Below, in pieces: positions 35,596 to 47,942 of a stretch of 64,000 nucleotides of DNA. This stretch comes from Lineolata rhizophorae (lineage: Eukaryota > Ascomycota > Dothideomycetes > Lineolatales > Lineolataceae), in assembly GCA_010093515.1 (NCBI GenBank), contig MU001674.1:1327560-1391559 (forward strand). The letters are read 5' to 3'. The notes beneath the pieces were generated by a model. That model searched no databases and had not been told where the DNA came from. It saw only the letters and a program-made list of their open reading frames with translations. Position 1 is the stretch's first letter. Every line of letters starts with the position of its first letter. A program made the position numbers and the translations under genes.

Positions 35596-38138
35596 AATCG
35601 CGATGATTACTCTCTGCCCGCTCTCACGAGTGCAAAAAAGCAACGGGACTGCGTGGCTTTTAGTCAACGTGCAAGATGACCTGTTGTTTTCTCTTGATGA
35701 CGGCGTGCGGTGCCCTGCAGAGGTTATGCCGCCCAGTCGCCGTTTTGAGGCGCCCAGCTCTGCCGCCTGGGAAGCACAAGAGGGTCCGCTCACCTTGCGT
35801 ATTACATTGGCCTAGAGCCGATCTTTCCCTCTTTCCCGCCACCTTTCCCCACTCTTCACGCTCACTATCGAGCGTGCGGTCAACGTGTCGCAGTGCGTCG
35901 TGGAGTAACGTGACAGCGCGTCACAGAGGGAGCGACAATGCTGTCTGCCACCTAGTTTCGTTCCCGTCGCGTCGGAAATGATGCTTCTCCGCCGAGAGTA
36001 GGAAGAAAATCGCACGTCTAGGCCCATTACCACGGACGTAGGAGCATTCCTATGTCTACAGACACTTCCACTGTTATTTTCTCGGTGCCGTTGTGGAACA
36101 ATCCTTTCGTGTTGCGTTGCATCTATAACTTTACTCTGTTGTAGCACAGGCGACACCATGAAGCAGAATCGGACTCAATTTTCGCCGCTTTCAATTATCT
36201 AGTATTGCGGACACACGCCTAACTAGACTTCCTAGCGCGGACGCTCCTACTAAGTCGAAGAAAACATGCATGGACAGCCCCTTTGCCTGCGTAGACACTC
36301 TTTTCTCCCCTCCCCCTTTGGACCCGACGGAAGGGCCTCCTCGACCCGAGACAAAGTAGGCCTCGCTGTCCTGCACTATGCGGTCATCTGGAGAGTGAGC
36401 GTACATACTACTCCCTCGTGCTCAGCTACGACCTCCTCGGCCACTGGTTCTCGGCTGCGAACGCTCGGCTAGGGGTTGCTTGACCCCGTTGAGATGCTGG
36501 CGAGCTCCTTAGAGGTGGCGAGCCCTTACGTATGTATTGTAGTCCTCACGGACAATTAAGACTGGGTCTTGGTGGCTATAAAAGCAGGCGAGTAGGGCAT
36601 GGTTAAGCAAGTAAGCTAAGCGTCCTAATAAGCATGTAAGCATGTAGACGCGTGCAGTCAACCCCTTATTTCGATTGGCATACTCTATGAGCGACCGTAG
36701 CACTGGACGGCGGAGCCTACTTGACCGGCAGTCCGGGAGACTCTCCCATTGGGTCCATAGAGCATAATGTGCTTTGGGGAATAGATGATTGGCCACGCAT
36801 ATCTGCTTCACTATATTCAAGAACTGGCCGATGGCCAAATAAAATCTACTCGTATCCATCACTTACAAATCAGTTCAGTTTGTCGCCAGGGCAGTCAACC
36901 CAGCGACGTGGCAAAGCGCCCATCGCATTCGAGTTGCACGAAGCATTCCTTCCGATAGGTGTATAAGAAATCCGGCCAGTGTCGCTAGGCGTAATACAGT
37001 CAGCAGCTGGCCAGCTAGGCATTGCTGTTTTCGGACTCATCATGTATTAATGCGGGAATTATTGCACACGTATCTTCGAGCCGCGATTGACGGCAGTGCT
37101 CTGGAGGACCGATATCGCCGCGTTATTTCTTGGAATATGGGAGCCACAAAAATCGCAAGGAGAAGCGGCTAGGGAGTGGGAGGTGTTGAGTTGTGCGGCT
37201 CCTCCCGTGGGCTCCTTAGAAGGCGCCCAGGCAGGCACCGGCGACGACTTCCTCTAGTTGTGCCCGGCTAGGGAACGCCCCTTGACTTTCGACAGTTCTC
37301 CCCCGAGCTAGTGCGCACGGGTATCTAAGACGCGCGTTGACAAATGCGCCAGGGCCATTCAATTACCTACACGTTCTTACTCTCCGCGTAGACCTGCTGC
37401 GGCCGAGGCCTATCAAGCAGGCATGAATAATGTGCGGCGTTCGGGGTACGTAAAGGCCGTTATATCGATATGCGGAAAACGCGGGGAAAGTCACCACGTG
37501 CTCTGCAGCCAGCTCTGACCACCTTCCGACAACGCACTACGCCACCGTCAGGGCTACATGTCCAACCCTGCGGACGTCGCAGGGCGAGCTTGAGTAATCC
37601 CACGGGGCCGCGCATCGCTGCTGGATCGACCTTCCGAGTGCGGTAAATTGCGGCACAAGCGGCGGCGGCCCCGTCGTCGGTGGCTGCCTCCCCCACTCTC
37701 GCCGGCGTTTGCTCCGACCCTCCTCCCACCCTTCGTCCGCCTCCGGTAAACGCCATTGACGACCTTGGCTTCAGCAATCCGGCATGGGTTTAATGCTGTG
37801 CGCCGCTCCCATTGGGCCCCAGGTGACCGGCCGCTCCCTTGTTGCATCGGACTGTCCGCTGCGTCCGCCTTCGCAGCGCAGGCGATAAGGCGGCCGCGCT
37901 GCGCGAGCGAAACATGGGTTTCACGATGAATGTTCGCCTTAGTCGCCGTAGAGGGGCCAAAAGTCATCCTATTTTCTTTCGCACAATACTTTCTTCCTTT
38001 TTGTTTTATCGCCCCTCAGCCAGGAATTCGTTAGCCTTGAACGCTCCTGAGAAATTCTTTGCCTGGATATTCGTTTTTCTGCTGGGTGAAACTTCTGAAG
38101 CATCTTATATACAGCCTTGCCGGTGACGTAGTTTCAAC
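35596..38138. promoter_or_regulatory. Divergent hxnS/hxnR intergenic region
   Basis: A 2.5-kb interval upstream of both genes. A GATAAG word lies near 37884, about 250 bp before the hxnR ATG, and a CTATC near 35866. A 36480-36670 segment with a CTATAAAAG box has the look of a regulatory or old repeat sequence. No coding gene is recognised. Confidence 0.4.
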
Positions 38139-41100
38139 ATGGGTTCTTCCACAGAGGACAGCCGTCGGGCGACGAGAAAGACAAGCACTGCTAGCAAGAA
38201 CGTCAATAATGCCTCCCCAACGAAAAGATTTGTGTGCATGAATGAGGGCTGTGGCAAGAGCTTCACGAGATCAGAACATCTTCAACGCCATCTTCTGAAT
38301 CACACTGCAGGGGAGAGCACGTGTGAGAGATGCAGGGCACATTTTAAGCGTCGCGACCTTCTTCGTAGGTGCTTTTATCTTTCTTGTAGACCCACACACA
38401 AACGTTCAATTAGCTTTCTCGTGGTGCACCTTCCCTGCGTCCCACTTTGGTTCCGTGTACCAGCCACTTTTTGTGTACCCCATTCTTGGAACATCATGTG
38501 GCAGTGCACTAACATAAACTTTAGAGAGACATCTGGCCAGACATCGGCAGCGTGATGCTGAAGCCGGTGGCGAAGGAGTGGGAGTATTGAACACCCGAAA
38601 GCGACTGTGGAACATCGATGGCAAAATTGTGGCCAAGAAGCCAAAAGTCTCGCCATCGACTTCACAAGACTCAGGCAGCCCACCCTCCCAACTATCTAGC
38701 GCATCACGGGATCATGATCCATCAGGCGCGCCAATTTCACCTCCCACTTCAACAAGTACAACCGGGATCCATGGCCACCTCAGAAACCAGGACTCCATTG
38801 AAAGCATTGACGAACAATGGGACATTCCAGCATTACCATTGGAGCAGTCCGGGGCTGAAGGGCCGCCAAATCCCCAGTGGATGTCCCAAAAGGGATATGT
38901 GAACGAAGGAGCCAACATTGATAACGCGAATCATTTCTGGTCGAACGTGAATGCATCTGATCCTTATAGACCGAACGATGACATTGTCTTCGACGACATC
39001 TTTCAGCCCGATACAGGTAATATGTCCCGGGCCTGAATCGAGTTCTTCGTATGCTGATCACTGTTGCAGCAAGTTCTTTCAACATGCCTTTCACTACTAT
39101 GAACAACTACAGCTGGCTCTTCGACCTGAACTCGTCCTGCCAGCAATATGGAACCTCGGCCCAGGCGGACTTCAACCACTCTGGCGCCCACCCTCCGGAC
39201 TTTAATCCGACTGTGAGCGCGGTTTCGATTGATCCAAACGCTTTGGCATCGCCGACGAGCTTACCCAGTTGCAGCGATGCCCAGATTGCTTCAATCATCA
39301 GTCCCCACTCGATTTCGGAGGGGAACTCTCATCGGATCAAGCTTCCGTCAGTCCGTGACGCGGCCGGTATTGGTGACGACGTGCCTCCGTCCGTTGACCT
39401 ATTCGCGAAAAGCACTCATGATTACCGTCCGGGAGAGCCTCGCATGTGCATTGAACCGTCACTTCTAGGCCCCGTATGCGTACCCGTCTGCTTTCTATCG
39501 GCTATTTTTGAAATCGCTCACTAATTTTTGCAGGCACCCTCTGAATTACTTCCTACTGCCTCCATCAACGATGTGGACCGGCCACTCGCCATGTTAGATT
39601 CATCTAGCGGGCTCCCCGTTATCGACGAAGTGGCAAGATCTGAAGTGCTATCCGTGATCGAGGCAGCACGGCCAATCGGTCCGGACGGGTCGCTCATTAC
39701 TCGAGATAATCCGCTTCTCTCACTCTCCGCAATGCAGACATACTGCGATTTATACTTCACTCGTTTCAACACTGCATATCCGTTACTGCATCGACCTACA
39801 TTCGATGCCAGCCACGCGGAGACCCTGCTCCTTGTCTCCGTTCTCCTACTTGGTGCAACATATAGTGAAAAGGACTCACATCAAATTGCTGTAAGCACTA
39901 CGCAAGGTTGGCCCAATCAACTTGATTTAACTAGTCTCTAGGTTTGCGTTCATGATGTTCTCCGCCCGCAGATCTTTGCCAATGCGGGTTTCAACGCTCG
40001 TCCGGACCTATGGGTCCTCCAAACCATTCTACTAGTGGAATGTTTTGGCAAATCTCGCGCCGGCCAGAAGCAGCATGACATGGCACATCTTTTTCATGGG
40101 CTGCTTATAAATTTGATACGGCGCAGTGACTGTCAAACCATTCGGCCACCGATGGTACAGGATAGTACTGGCGACCTTCACGATGATTGGCACAGATGGG
40201 CGCATGCGGAACAGAAGAAAAGGTATACTCACCGCATCGGACATAAAAACAATAATTTTACTGATCTTATGTTCCTTTTAGGCTAGCATTCCTCTGCTTT
40301 TGCTGGGATGTTGAACACGCCGAACTGTTTTGCCAGTCTTTGTGCATGTCTGCATTTGAACTGCGCTCAAATTTACCATGCAGCCAGTCACTATGGGAAG
40401 CTGATTCTGCTGAACAATGGCAATTCCTCCGACGCGAACAAAGGACTCCTCCGGTCTTCTTGGGGCTCCTAAAAGCTTATTTGACTCCAGGAGGGCAATC
40501 GATCCCGAAAGATCTCAATGCCTTGTCACGAGTTATCCTTCTTCACGGGCTGATGTCTGTTGCATGGGACATGCGACGCCGAGATCAAACCTCTCTTGGT
40601 AAGCTCTTTACACCGAAGAAAATACCAGACCCCAAATTTTGAATCCTAATCCCATGCCAGGCCTCGTCGGCAACGACGGCCCCATCGGCAACTGGAAAGC
40701 CCGCATCGGCCGCTCCTACGACCTTTGGCACGACGACTTCACCACCTACATCCAAACCTCGCTGTCCCGCCTCCATTCTATACCATCCTCCGCCTCGTCC
40801 ACCTCCGCATCCAGCACATCCGCCCGCATCACCGAATTCACGGCCTTCGCCACCGCCATCACCGCCATCTACCACTCCGCCCACATCACCCTCGGCGCCG
40901 ACATCCTCGACATCCAGATCTACGCCGGCGCCCGCCACATCCTCGGGCGGCCCGTCGCGCGCCCCGACTACGCGCGCTCGCAGCGCGTCGTCCGGCGCTG
41001 GGCGGCAGCGGCGGGCGATCCGGCTAGCGAAAGCGACGCGCCGCCGGCGGCCGCCGCGGCTGGGCCGGCGGCGTGGCATGCGGCGAAGCTGCTGCGCGAC

Positions 41101-41622
41101 GCGGTGACGGACCTGAAGGAATTCGATGCCGGGGGGCTGTTTCATTACCCGTGGTGCTTGTATCTGGCAACGTTGACGGTGTGGGCGTTTTATCACGGGC
41201 GGCCCGCGGGCAGCGTTAGTGGCGCGAGCGATGCGAGCGGGCTGCTGGCGGGGAAGAATCGGCGGGTGGATTCCTCGGGCGCGAGTTCCGAGCAGGCGCA
41301 TGAGGAGGAGGCGGGGCGGTGCCAGGCTGCTACGGGAGACGCGAGCGACGATGCGGCGGGGGTGGATGCGGATGAGGATGGTGAGGACGAGATCGTGTGG
41401 GATGCGAGAGGGGATATGAAAAGGCTTGTTGAGAGCATGACTGATAGTGATGTGGTGGATTTGGCACTGCTGCCGGCGGGAAAGAGGAGGACGATTGGGC
41501 TGACGGCTGTGGTGGCCAAGCATTTGAGTAAGGTTAGATGGGCGGTCGTACATGATGGGATGCAAGTCCTGAGAGGATTGGTGCCGTGGAGGTTGATCAA
41601 TCAGTGCGAAAGCGTGTCGTGA
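38139..41622 (+). CDS. hxnR: C2H2 zinc-finger transcription factor with fungal-TF domain, HxnR-like
   Basis: Candidate pathway activator; in A. nidulans HxnR is the positive regulator needed for hxn gene induction. Exons 38139-38364, 38525-39016, 39070-39473, 39534-39890, 39942-40222, 40282-40598, 40661-41622; 3039 nt, 1012 aa, all phases fitting. Two C2H2 fingers at residues ~30-85 (CMNEGCGKSFTRSEHLQRHLLNH; CERCRAHFKRRDLLQRHLARH), the second interrupted by intron 1, then a basic KR-rich patch (TRKRLWNIDGKIVAKKPK). The middle region (YPLLHRPTFDASHAETLLLVSVLLLGATYS...VLQTILLVECFGKSR) is the fungal-specific transcription factor homology domain. The C-terminus is Ala/Asp-rich. Located beside hxnS, as expected for the cluster. 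Confidence 0.88.
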
Positions 41623-42054
41623 TATGAAGCTCGCTGGAATAGTCACAGGAAATACTAGAGCAATACAAGGGATGCTTGTAGCTTTATTTAACGCAAGAGA
41701 ATATTTAACAGATTGAGGCGATGCGTTTAGGGGCGCCGTGTACGCCCCGGCACGTTACATAGTTGCCGAAACTAAAGTTCGTGCATAAGCCTGGCGTCGC
41801 ACGTCCATATTGAGATTTCTTCCGATCTTCAAACTATAGAATATATATCTTAGAGTAACTTATAAGACTAAACTTTATATTAACAAACTTTTCTAGTTTC
41901 CTTCACTATACACAATATAAAGCAAAATATTCCCTGGAATCTCTGTAAGAGCGACACTGTTACCATCTAGATAGGAAGTGTCTTAAGAGAATCTAGGGAC
42001 TGACTGGTCAAGCCGCACTAAGACGGAGTATCAAAAAATGCCGCAAGCCCTCCC

Positions 42055-42104
42055 GAGTACTGTACCTCACGGAGTACTGTACTTTACGGAGTACCGTAGC
42101 CTTA
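42055..42104 (+). repeat. Tandem ACGGAGTAC(T/C)GTA repeat
   Basis: Three spaced copies of GGAGTACYGTA or close variants (GAGTACTGTACCTCACGGAG, then TACTGTACTTTACGGAGTAC) lie within 50 bp. Each core is close to palindromic (GTAC centre). The TACGGAGTA word is frequent in ascomycete genomes; function unknown. Confidence 0.5.
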
Positions 42105-43079
42105 ACCCAAGCCTTCTAGCGAGGCAAGGGCCTTACGAGCCACTAAAAGCTCCTCCGTTAAAACACTAGCCAATGAGAAGCCGTATTTTCCTGCTCGCGA
42201 AAATTGATTGGCACGAGACAGTTCCGCCTCGCTACAAGGCTTTGGACTGGGACTATAGTAGATGATGCGACGCGAAGGCATTCTGCAACGGGTCTAGCCT
42301 AGGCGCGGTATTGGCGGAGGGCGGGTCTGCAGACGCAAAGCCTTCCACTATTAGAGTTAATACAGAAAGGGTCGCTACTTGCACGGCGTGAGAGCATCAG
42401 CCCCGTATTTGGATTTTCACATGAGCAATCTCCATCCAATTATTTCTTCAGTATCTGGCGCTGAATGCTCTACTTTGCAATGATCTGGTGGGGGACAGGT
42501 GGCTAGTTATCTTGGTACCACATGAAGGGTCACAAGTCATGCGTATTTGTAAACTAGAACGACTCGTCATATGCCTTAACGATAATTGTAAGCGGGCGTT
42601 ACGGATAAGGTGTTACCTCCTTTACATTGCTTCTGCGATAGGCACAGGAAATGGAGTCTAACGTTTTCACAAGACTCATTTCCATGAGTAACAGCAGCTG
42701 TTAGATATAACTAAGCATGCTTATTTTAGCATATTGGTGAAACACTCGATGCTATTTTACTCGGCATAGATAACCATATTGATTATGTGGCTCCTTCTTT
42801 GTCAAGATATCTAGGCAGCCGCTTCTTTCCCCGAAAAGGTAATGCCAGTGAACACGACAATCAATAAGGGTTCCAAGTAGCACCAGCACGCATGTCGGGG
42901 GTCATTTGAGTGTGCTTAATAGCCGACAAAAGAACGCCAATGACCGTCTGCATGCCAAGCCGTGTCGTGCCGCATTGTCCAAGTCTTGCATAGGGGCCCT
43001 AACGCAACGAGTCCGTGATGCGATAGGCCATTCATTATGCCTGTAAGGTAGCGCAGCCTTTTAGCTCTCTTTTAGTCTA

Positions 43080-43500
43080 CTTGCAGAAGTTTACCTCTAT
43101 CCGGCAGCTAGGCAACAAGGGCGTTCTGGCTATAAATTTAGGAGAGAGAGTTCCTATGATTCTCAGCTAATTGAGATCCACGTAATTTCTCGGGTGCCTC
43201 ACGCTCGCATAGTTCATCTGTATACATTGAAGCTCCATAAGATAAGTCAATACGGCATCGACTTGAACCGTACGTCGTTCTCATTCTACTCGACAATAGA
43301 TGCTAAGCACACTAGAATCTTTGGTTCGAATATCCACTCGAGACAACATAATGTCTGGTACTAGAAACCAAGAACCAGCGGGGGCCAGCAAGAACCAAGA
43401 GCAAGATAAAACACTTCAAGTGCTCGAGGGAAAAAAACCCCTTCGAAGGAAATTCCAAGTCTTGCAATTGTGGACAAAGCCACTCGGGGCACGTTGAAAA
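43080..43500 (+). mobile_element. Possible fossil of an LTR retroelement (end plus gag-like start)
   Basis: A stretch with a TATAAAT box (near 43130) and a polar, Gln/Lys/Glu-rich short frame starting near 43351 (MSGTRNQEPAGASK) resembles an LTR followed by the beginning of a gag. Nothing further of the element is recognised. If real, it is a broken and old remnant. Family not determined. Confidence 0.2.
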
Positions 43501-44163
43501 TCGCGGGAACATCATCCCAGAAGCGTAGGAAGAAAAATTCGGGCAGAAAAAATAGTGCGTAAATTATATTTTTGCGTATGTGTCTACTCGCTTGGAAACT
43601 AGATATCCCAGAAGCTAATTACCCAAACGGCAGTTGGCAGGAGGGTTGATGGGCCTAAGGATGGCTGGCTTATGCTGCACTCTAGATAGGGGACATTCTT
43701 CATATATGTAGTGACAGGATGCTTGATCACGCCCGAAGCTTAATGCATTCCCAACGATCTCTGCTTTTTGCCCTGCAAGGCTCATGCTGCCACAAGGCGC
43801 CGAGGTAACCCTCTAATAACTCAAGAGTCGCTATATCTCCGTAGGTCGTGCTGTTCGTCCAATGATGGGGAGAGGAACTCGATTTTGCGGCCGTACGGTA
43901 AAGGCTTCTCACCAGGATGTCGCTCTCGCTGTCAATAGAAGACGGTCAGCGCTACGGAATTTGGTGTGTGCCGTTGTGCGGTATTGGGACGTGGCGGGTC
44001 GCAAAGCTCGGAGGGGCGGCGGGCAAGTAGTTTGTTTGGGACTTGCCACTGCGGACTGGATGCCTGACGGCTCTCTCTTCTTTAACACAAGCAAAAAAAT
44101 GTGAACGAGATTAGTAGTTACAAGCAAAGTCGTCTACGGCATATCGTTAACACCTTTTGTAGC

Positions 44164-45604
44164 ATGGACTTCAACGATATCGCCCTTGAGCGACGAGAAA
44201 AAGAGAGCGTTGAGTGATTGAGAAAGCTGCGAGAACATGTTCCGTGGATCCTTGACTATGCAAAAAAGCACTAAGTTGTATGATATGCAACTGACACTCA
44301 CGCTGAAATTATGGACTCGAAGTTGGCTCCTTCAATATCTGTTTTAGGCTGTGATTTAAACATGACCAGCCTGACTGGATGATGCGCATTCCTATGGCTG
44401 GAAATATTATATTTTCCGACGAGAAGGTTCGCAACGGAGCCGAGGTTATGAGGTATTTTGCGGAGAATACGAGAATTCCGGTCCTGAGTGACATAACTTA
44501 TGGCACGACAAAAGATAGCCTACCGGCCATGGGCCCGTATATCCTGATGACTTACATCGAAGAGACGTCGCTGTCTCGCATTCTGCGCGAAAAGTCTTCC
44601 GGAGGCACTACTTCTGAAGCTTTAGATCCTCATTTAGACAACAACCTGCTGAGGAAGGCTTACGAGTAGATGGCGGGGATACTCCTCTAATTTTCAAGGC
44701 ATCGTTTTGAAAGTATTGGCTTAATCGCGCGCGGAAAGGGTGGCTCATGGACAGTGAAGAGGCGACCCCGTACTCTCAACATGAATTGGTTAGTTAGGTG
44801 CGCAGGTATCCCGATTGATTGCCTGCCTTCGAAGACGTATTCGTCATCTATAGAATATTTCGAAGCCCTCTCGGAGCAACAATTCATCTCGAATCTCAAG
44901 AAAATGGCGCTGATGATGAGAGGGATTGCCGAAGCAAATTTATAACTCGACACTTGCTTCGATGACTTTTGCCGCATGTTTCAGAGCGGAATAACTTTGG
45001 GCCATTTCCTCTGTTTTGCGACGACTTCGGCCCTGGAAATGTTCTTGTTGATGATTCGCTGAACGTCACGGGCATTATAGATCTAGAATTTTCATATGCT
45101 GCACCATTTCAGTTCTCATGCAGCCTTCCGTGGCGGCTATTGCTGAGACAGCCAAATGACTGGCTGGAAATGGAGGGACTAAATAGCTTTTTCGAGGCCT
45201 ATAGACCTAAACTCCGCACGTTCCTCGAAGCACTTAAGCAGCGCGAATCCGCTGCAATCGCGAAGTCAGAGATTGGTAGCGAGGAACGATTGCCACATAG
45301 AATGCATCTGTCTATTGTTGATCGATCGTTTTGGTTTGTGCTCACTGCAAGGGGGTATTTTGGAGTAGATAGTACCTACTGGGTTGTCTTGAATAAGACT
45401 TACTTTGGCCCTTGGTTATCCTTCACGGATCGTGACCATCTTTTTGGCGCCGAAGCCCGGAGAAGACAGGATCTTCTTGTCATCCTAAAAAACCCCCAGA
45501 GGGCTCGATATGACTCAGTAGCGAAAATTAACTCCTTCACGGTTTACCTGCAAAAGACTGGACTCGATTTACTTCGGCGGCAGAGCGCAGGTTGTGAATT
45601 GTAG
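44164..45604 (+). pseudogene. Decayed aminoglycoside-phosphotransferase-like (APH) gene
   Basis: Host gene of the fungal APH/kinase-like family (PF01636), no longer open. It starts MDFNDIALERREKESVE and continues through EVMRYFAENTRIPVLSDITYGT, YILMTYIEETSLSRILR, MNWLVRCAGIP and a kinase-like FCDDFGPGNVLVDDSLNVTG..IDLEFSYAAP near 45020-45110, then a C-terminal region to 45604. Breaks seen: stops at 44215 (TGA), 44667 (TAG), 44688 (TAA) and 44963 (TGA), and a frame shift near 44900. From family context the stops correspond to expected Trp, Gln, Gln and Arg codons, so every one is a C->T or G->A transition, as RIP would produce. The original ancestral residues are inferred from recalled family sequences. 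Confidence 0.75.
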
Positions 45605-46699
45605 GGCGGTATGACTTCTCCGCACAGAGTCGCAGTGCAGATAATAGTTAGCGCATTTCGTGTCGTGATGTTACCTGCGCTGGATGTGATTTCATTACAT
45701 TACTTTTGATGAGCTTGTGGCCGCACTAAGGCTCAAAATGACAGGCAGATAGGGTGTTTTAGTATTTCGAATTCTGGTCAGATGTGAAAGCACAGAACGG
45801 GACGAGTTCCCCGCCGTATACGACCAAAGTAATGCCTTCCCCTCGCTAGTAAGTACGTCAAACTAACGGGTTTCCTAGCGAGAAGTTATATTAAGAATTC
45901 CTAGGCTTTCTGCACAGCCTCTAGTCATCTGGAGAGGTCAGTTAATATCACCATGATGCCTGTATTCTCTACCTGATTACATGAAGTTGCGCGTCTCTTT
46001 CAGCCTGAAGGACTAGCTTATAGGACTTAGCAGTGCTTGCGTGGACCCGCATCACCGAAGGACCCATAACTCTACAGGCTTGCATGACTATACTCGCCTG
46101 GCGGATGAACGTGCCATCAATCCCTGCCGTCTTAGACCCTCGTGCCGATGTGGCAGCGGCTGCCTTCGCCCAGCCAGATTAGTCCAATCCGGCTTCGTTG
46201 TTGTCCACCCACGTGTGGCTTCATAAACCTACGCCGTGTCATCTAATTCACGAGGGTCAGGTATTGCATGTAGAGTCATTGAAGCCTGTGGGTCCTTTGG
46301 TAAATCCATGTCTCCGCCGGACCGATCTCCATACACCTCCTCGTTGCCACCTAGGACCGGTGCTGTCGAGGTTCGTGCGTATGAAATCTGCACCATGTGA
46401 GCTACCTCATTCATAACAATCCGATCCGGACCAGAAGTTTTCACAAAGGCATGCTCGCATGAATCGAGTCACGGAACCAGCTATGATCGCGACAGTATAA
46501 CACATGCCACTAGATGGCTCAGCCCCTTGGCTTTGCGGACGAGACCTAGTCATTCATTCGATCTGCTCATCCTTAGCTGAAGGCTACGGTGTTGTGGCAT
46601 TAGGCCAATCCTCCGTTAGATTGCGGCTGGACTGTTCCCTACAGGATGCCTTCGTGCTGCGTCTTCCACCTTGCAGCATCTTGACGGCTGTCAGATTGT

Positions 46700-47470
46700 A
46701 GCTAGCGCGCCTAGACTCGCTTATGTTGCCATGTTGGTTCAGGGGTAGATATATAGCTTTTCTGTGCTTCGCCACTCTCCTTTCCAATACAACACACTTC
46801 AACTCCACGACACTCTGCCTGACTGAGATTCTACCAGTTAGTTATTAGACTCTCCTGGGGCAATCTCCATCCAGTAAGTGATAATAGCGCTCTAAACTAT
46901 CCGGATGAAGCTCGAAACGTCTTTCGAAGGCACGATAGTCAAAAGCCGGCCCGTCACCTGGTTCGCACAAGCGCGCCTGCCTTGAGGCCGTTTAAGCTAT
47001 GTTTGTATAACTCATCTACGGCAAGTCCGCAGTACATCCAGTCTCCTTACAGAAACCTGCTTGTTATTTAATGTAGTAACAGGGTTGCCATCATCCAGCT
47101 AAAGTAGATTCATTGGTGCTCCAAAGCAGTCTTAGCTCCTGTTGTTCGGGTGGATCGTCCACCATGCTACTCAGTTGATCACAGACTTTATCAACAGATT
47201 AGGAGAAAAAATAGTCTAATACTGAATCGAAGATGGACACGTCAAGTGCCGTAGTATCCAATTTGACACCCGAATCGAACATTCAGTCTTCACAAATAGA
47301 TGAGTGTTGGGTCGGCCCCACCTCCAACTCGGTGTTTGTTCCTCTTATACCCGGCAAGAGAACAACGGTAAGCAAAATCGGGTGTGGAATTGAGCGAGAA
47401 TCATATCTTATATGCGTTCACCGACCAACGACAGCGGACCCGGATTCCTTGGCCCCAGAATAGTCGGATT
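46700..47470 (+). mobile_element. Possible fossil of a second LTR retroelement
   Basis: A TATATA-containing segment followed by a short frame starting at 47233 has the general layout of an LTR plus leader plus gag start. No polymerase or protease motif is present. If real, it is a broken, old remnant; family undetermined. Confidence 0.18.
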
Positions 47471-47490
47471 TTTGGCGCGACACTAGCTCG

Positions 47491-47579
47491 CCCCGTTCGG
47501 GGATCGCTCGGGGCTCCTCCCAAGATCCAGTCAGATCTGCGATGGATTGGCCGCTACCCCGGATTTGGTCTCCGCGGGG
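47491..47579. promoter_or_regulatory. GC-rich inverted words upstream of CYP53 gene
   Basis: CCCCG-TT-CGGGG at 47491-47502 and CCCCGG-N9-CCGCGGGG at 47557-47579 are inverted CGG/CCG arrangements of the kind bound by Zn2Cys6 factors, 360-450 bp upstream of the ATG. Candidate sites only. Confidence 0.3.
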
Positions 47580-47942
47580 TTCACGCCTTGGCGGGTTCTC
47601 GCGGCCCGAGGGTGCGGTCAGAGCAAACCTTCGGGCCAGGCTTTCGGCTTCGAGAGTTGAGGTTTTGGCTCACCCCATTGGACAAGACTGGTGTGCTCGC
47701 CTTGTGCGCGGTTACGTATGCTCTTCCCCTCCGAAGGCCTTAAATACAACGTTTAGGAATAGACTCACTGTGGAGCACCTCGAGTGCCTTAACTGCTTTG
47801 TGGCGGTGAGAAAATTCTACTGAGAATAAGTCAACAGTGACCTTCATTAGTTTCCGGTCAAAATCTTACTTGACTCACTGAGAAAGCCTGGGTCCTAGTA
47901 CGGCCCTCCGTTGTTTTATCTTCAATCTTCTCTTCCGTCGTC

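Larger units (their letters stand above)
41623..44163. other. AT-rich gene-poor stretch
   Basis: About 2.5 kb with no intact gene. It contains tandem ACGGAGTACTGTA words near 42055-42104 and, near 43080-43500, a segment resembling the end and start of an old LTR element. It may be RIP-affected, but base composition was only judged by eye. Confidence 0.45.
45605..47942. other. Gene-poor stretch up to the CYP53 promoter
   Basis: No intact gene. The segment around 46700-47300 has a TATATA box, a candidate leader and a short frame (MDTSSAVVSNLTPESNIQ) resembling the start of an old LTR element's gag. The last 450 bp hold GC-rich inverted words and should be the promoter of the P450 gene. Confidence 0.4.

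Noticed and set aside
36480-36670. Solo LTR in the hxnS/hxnR interval
   Set aside because: Only a CTATAAAAG box and AAGCATGTAAGCATGTA repeat are visible; no terminal repeat or target duplication found.
40585-41646. 353-codon minus-strand frame opposite the last hxnR exon
   Set aside because: Arg/His/Gly-rich antisense shadow of the GC-rich hxnR exon, with no family motif.
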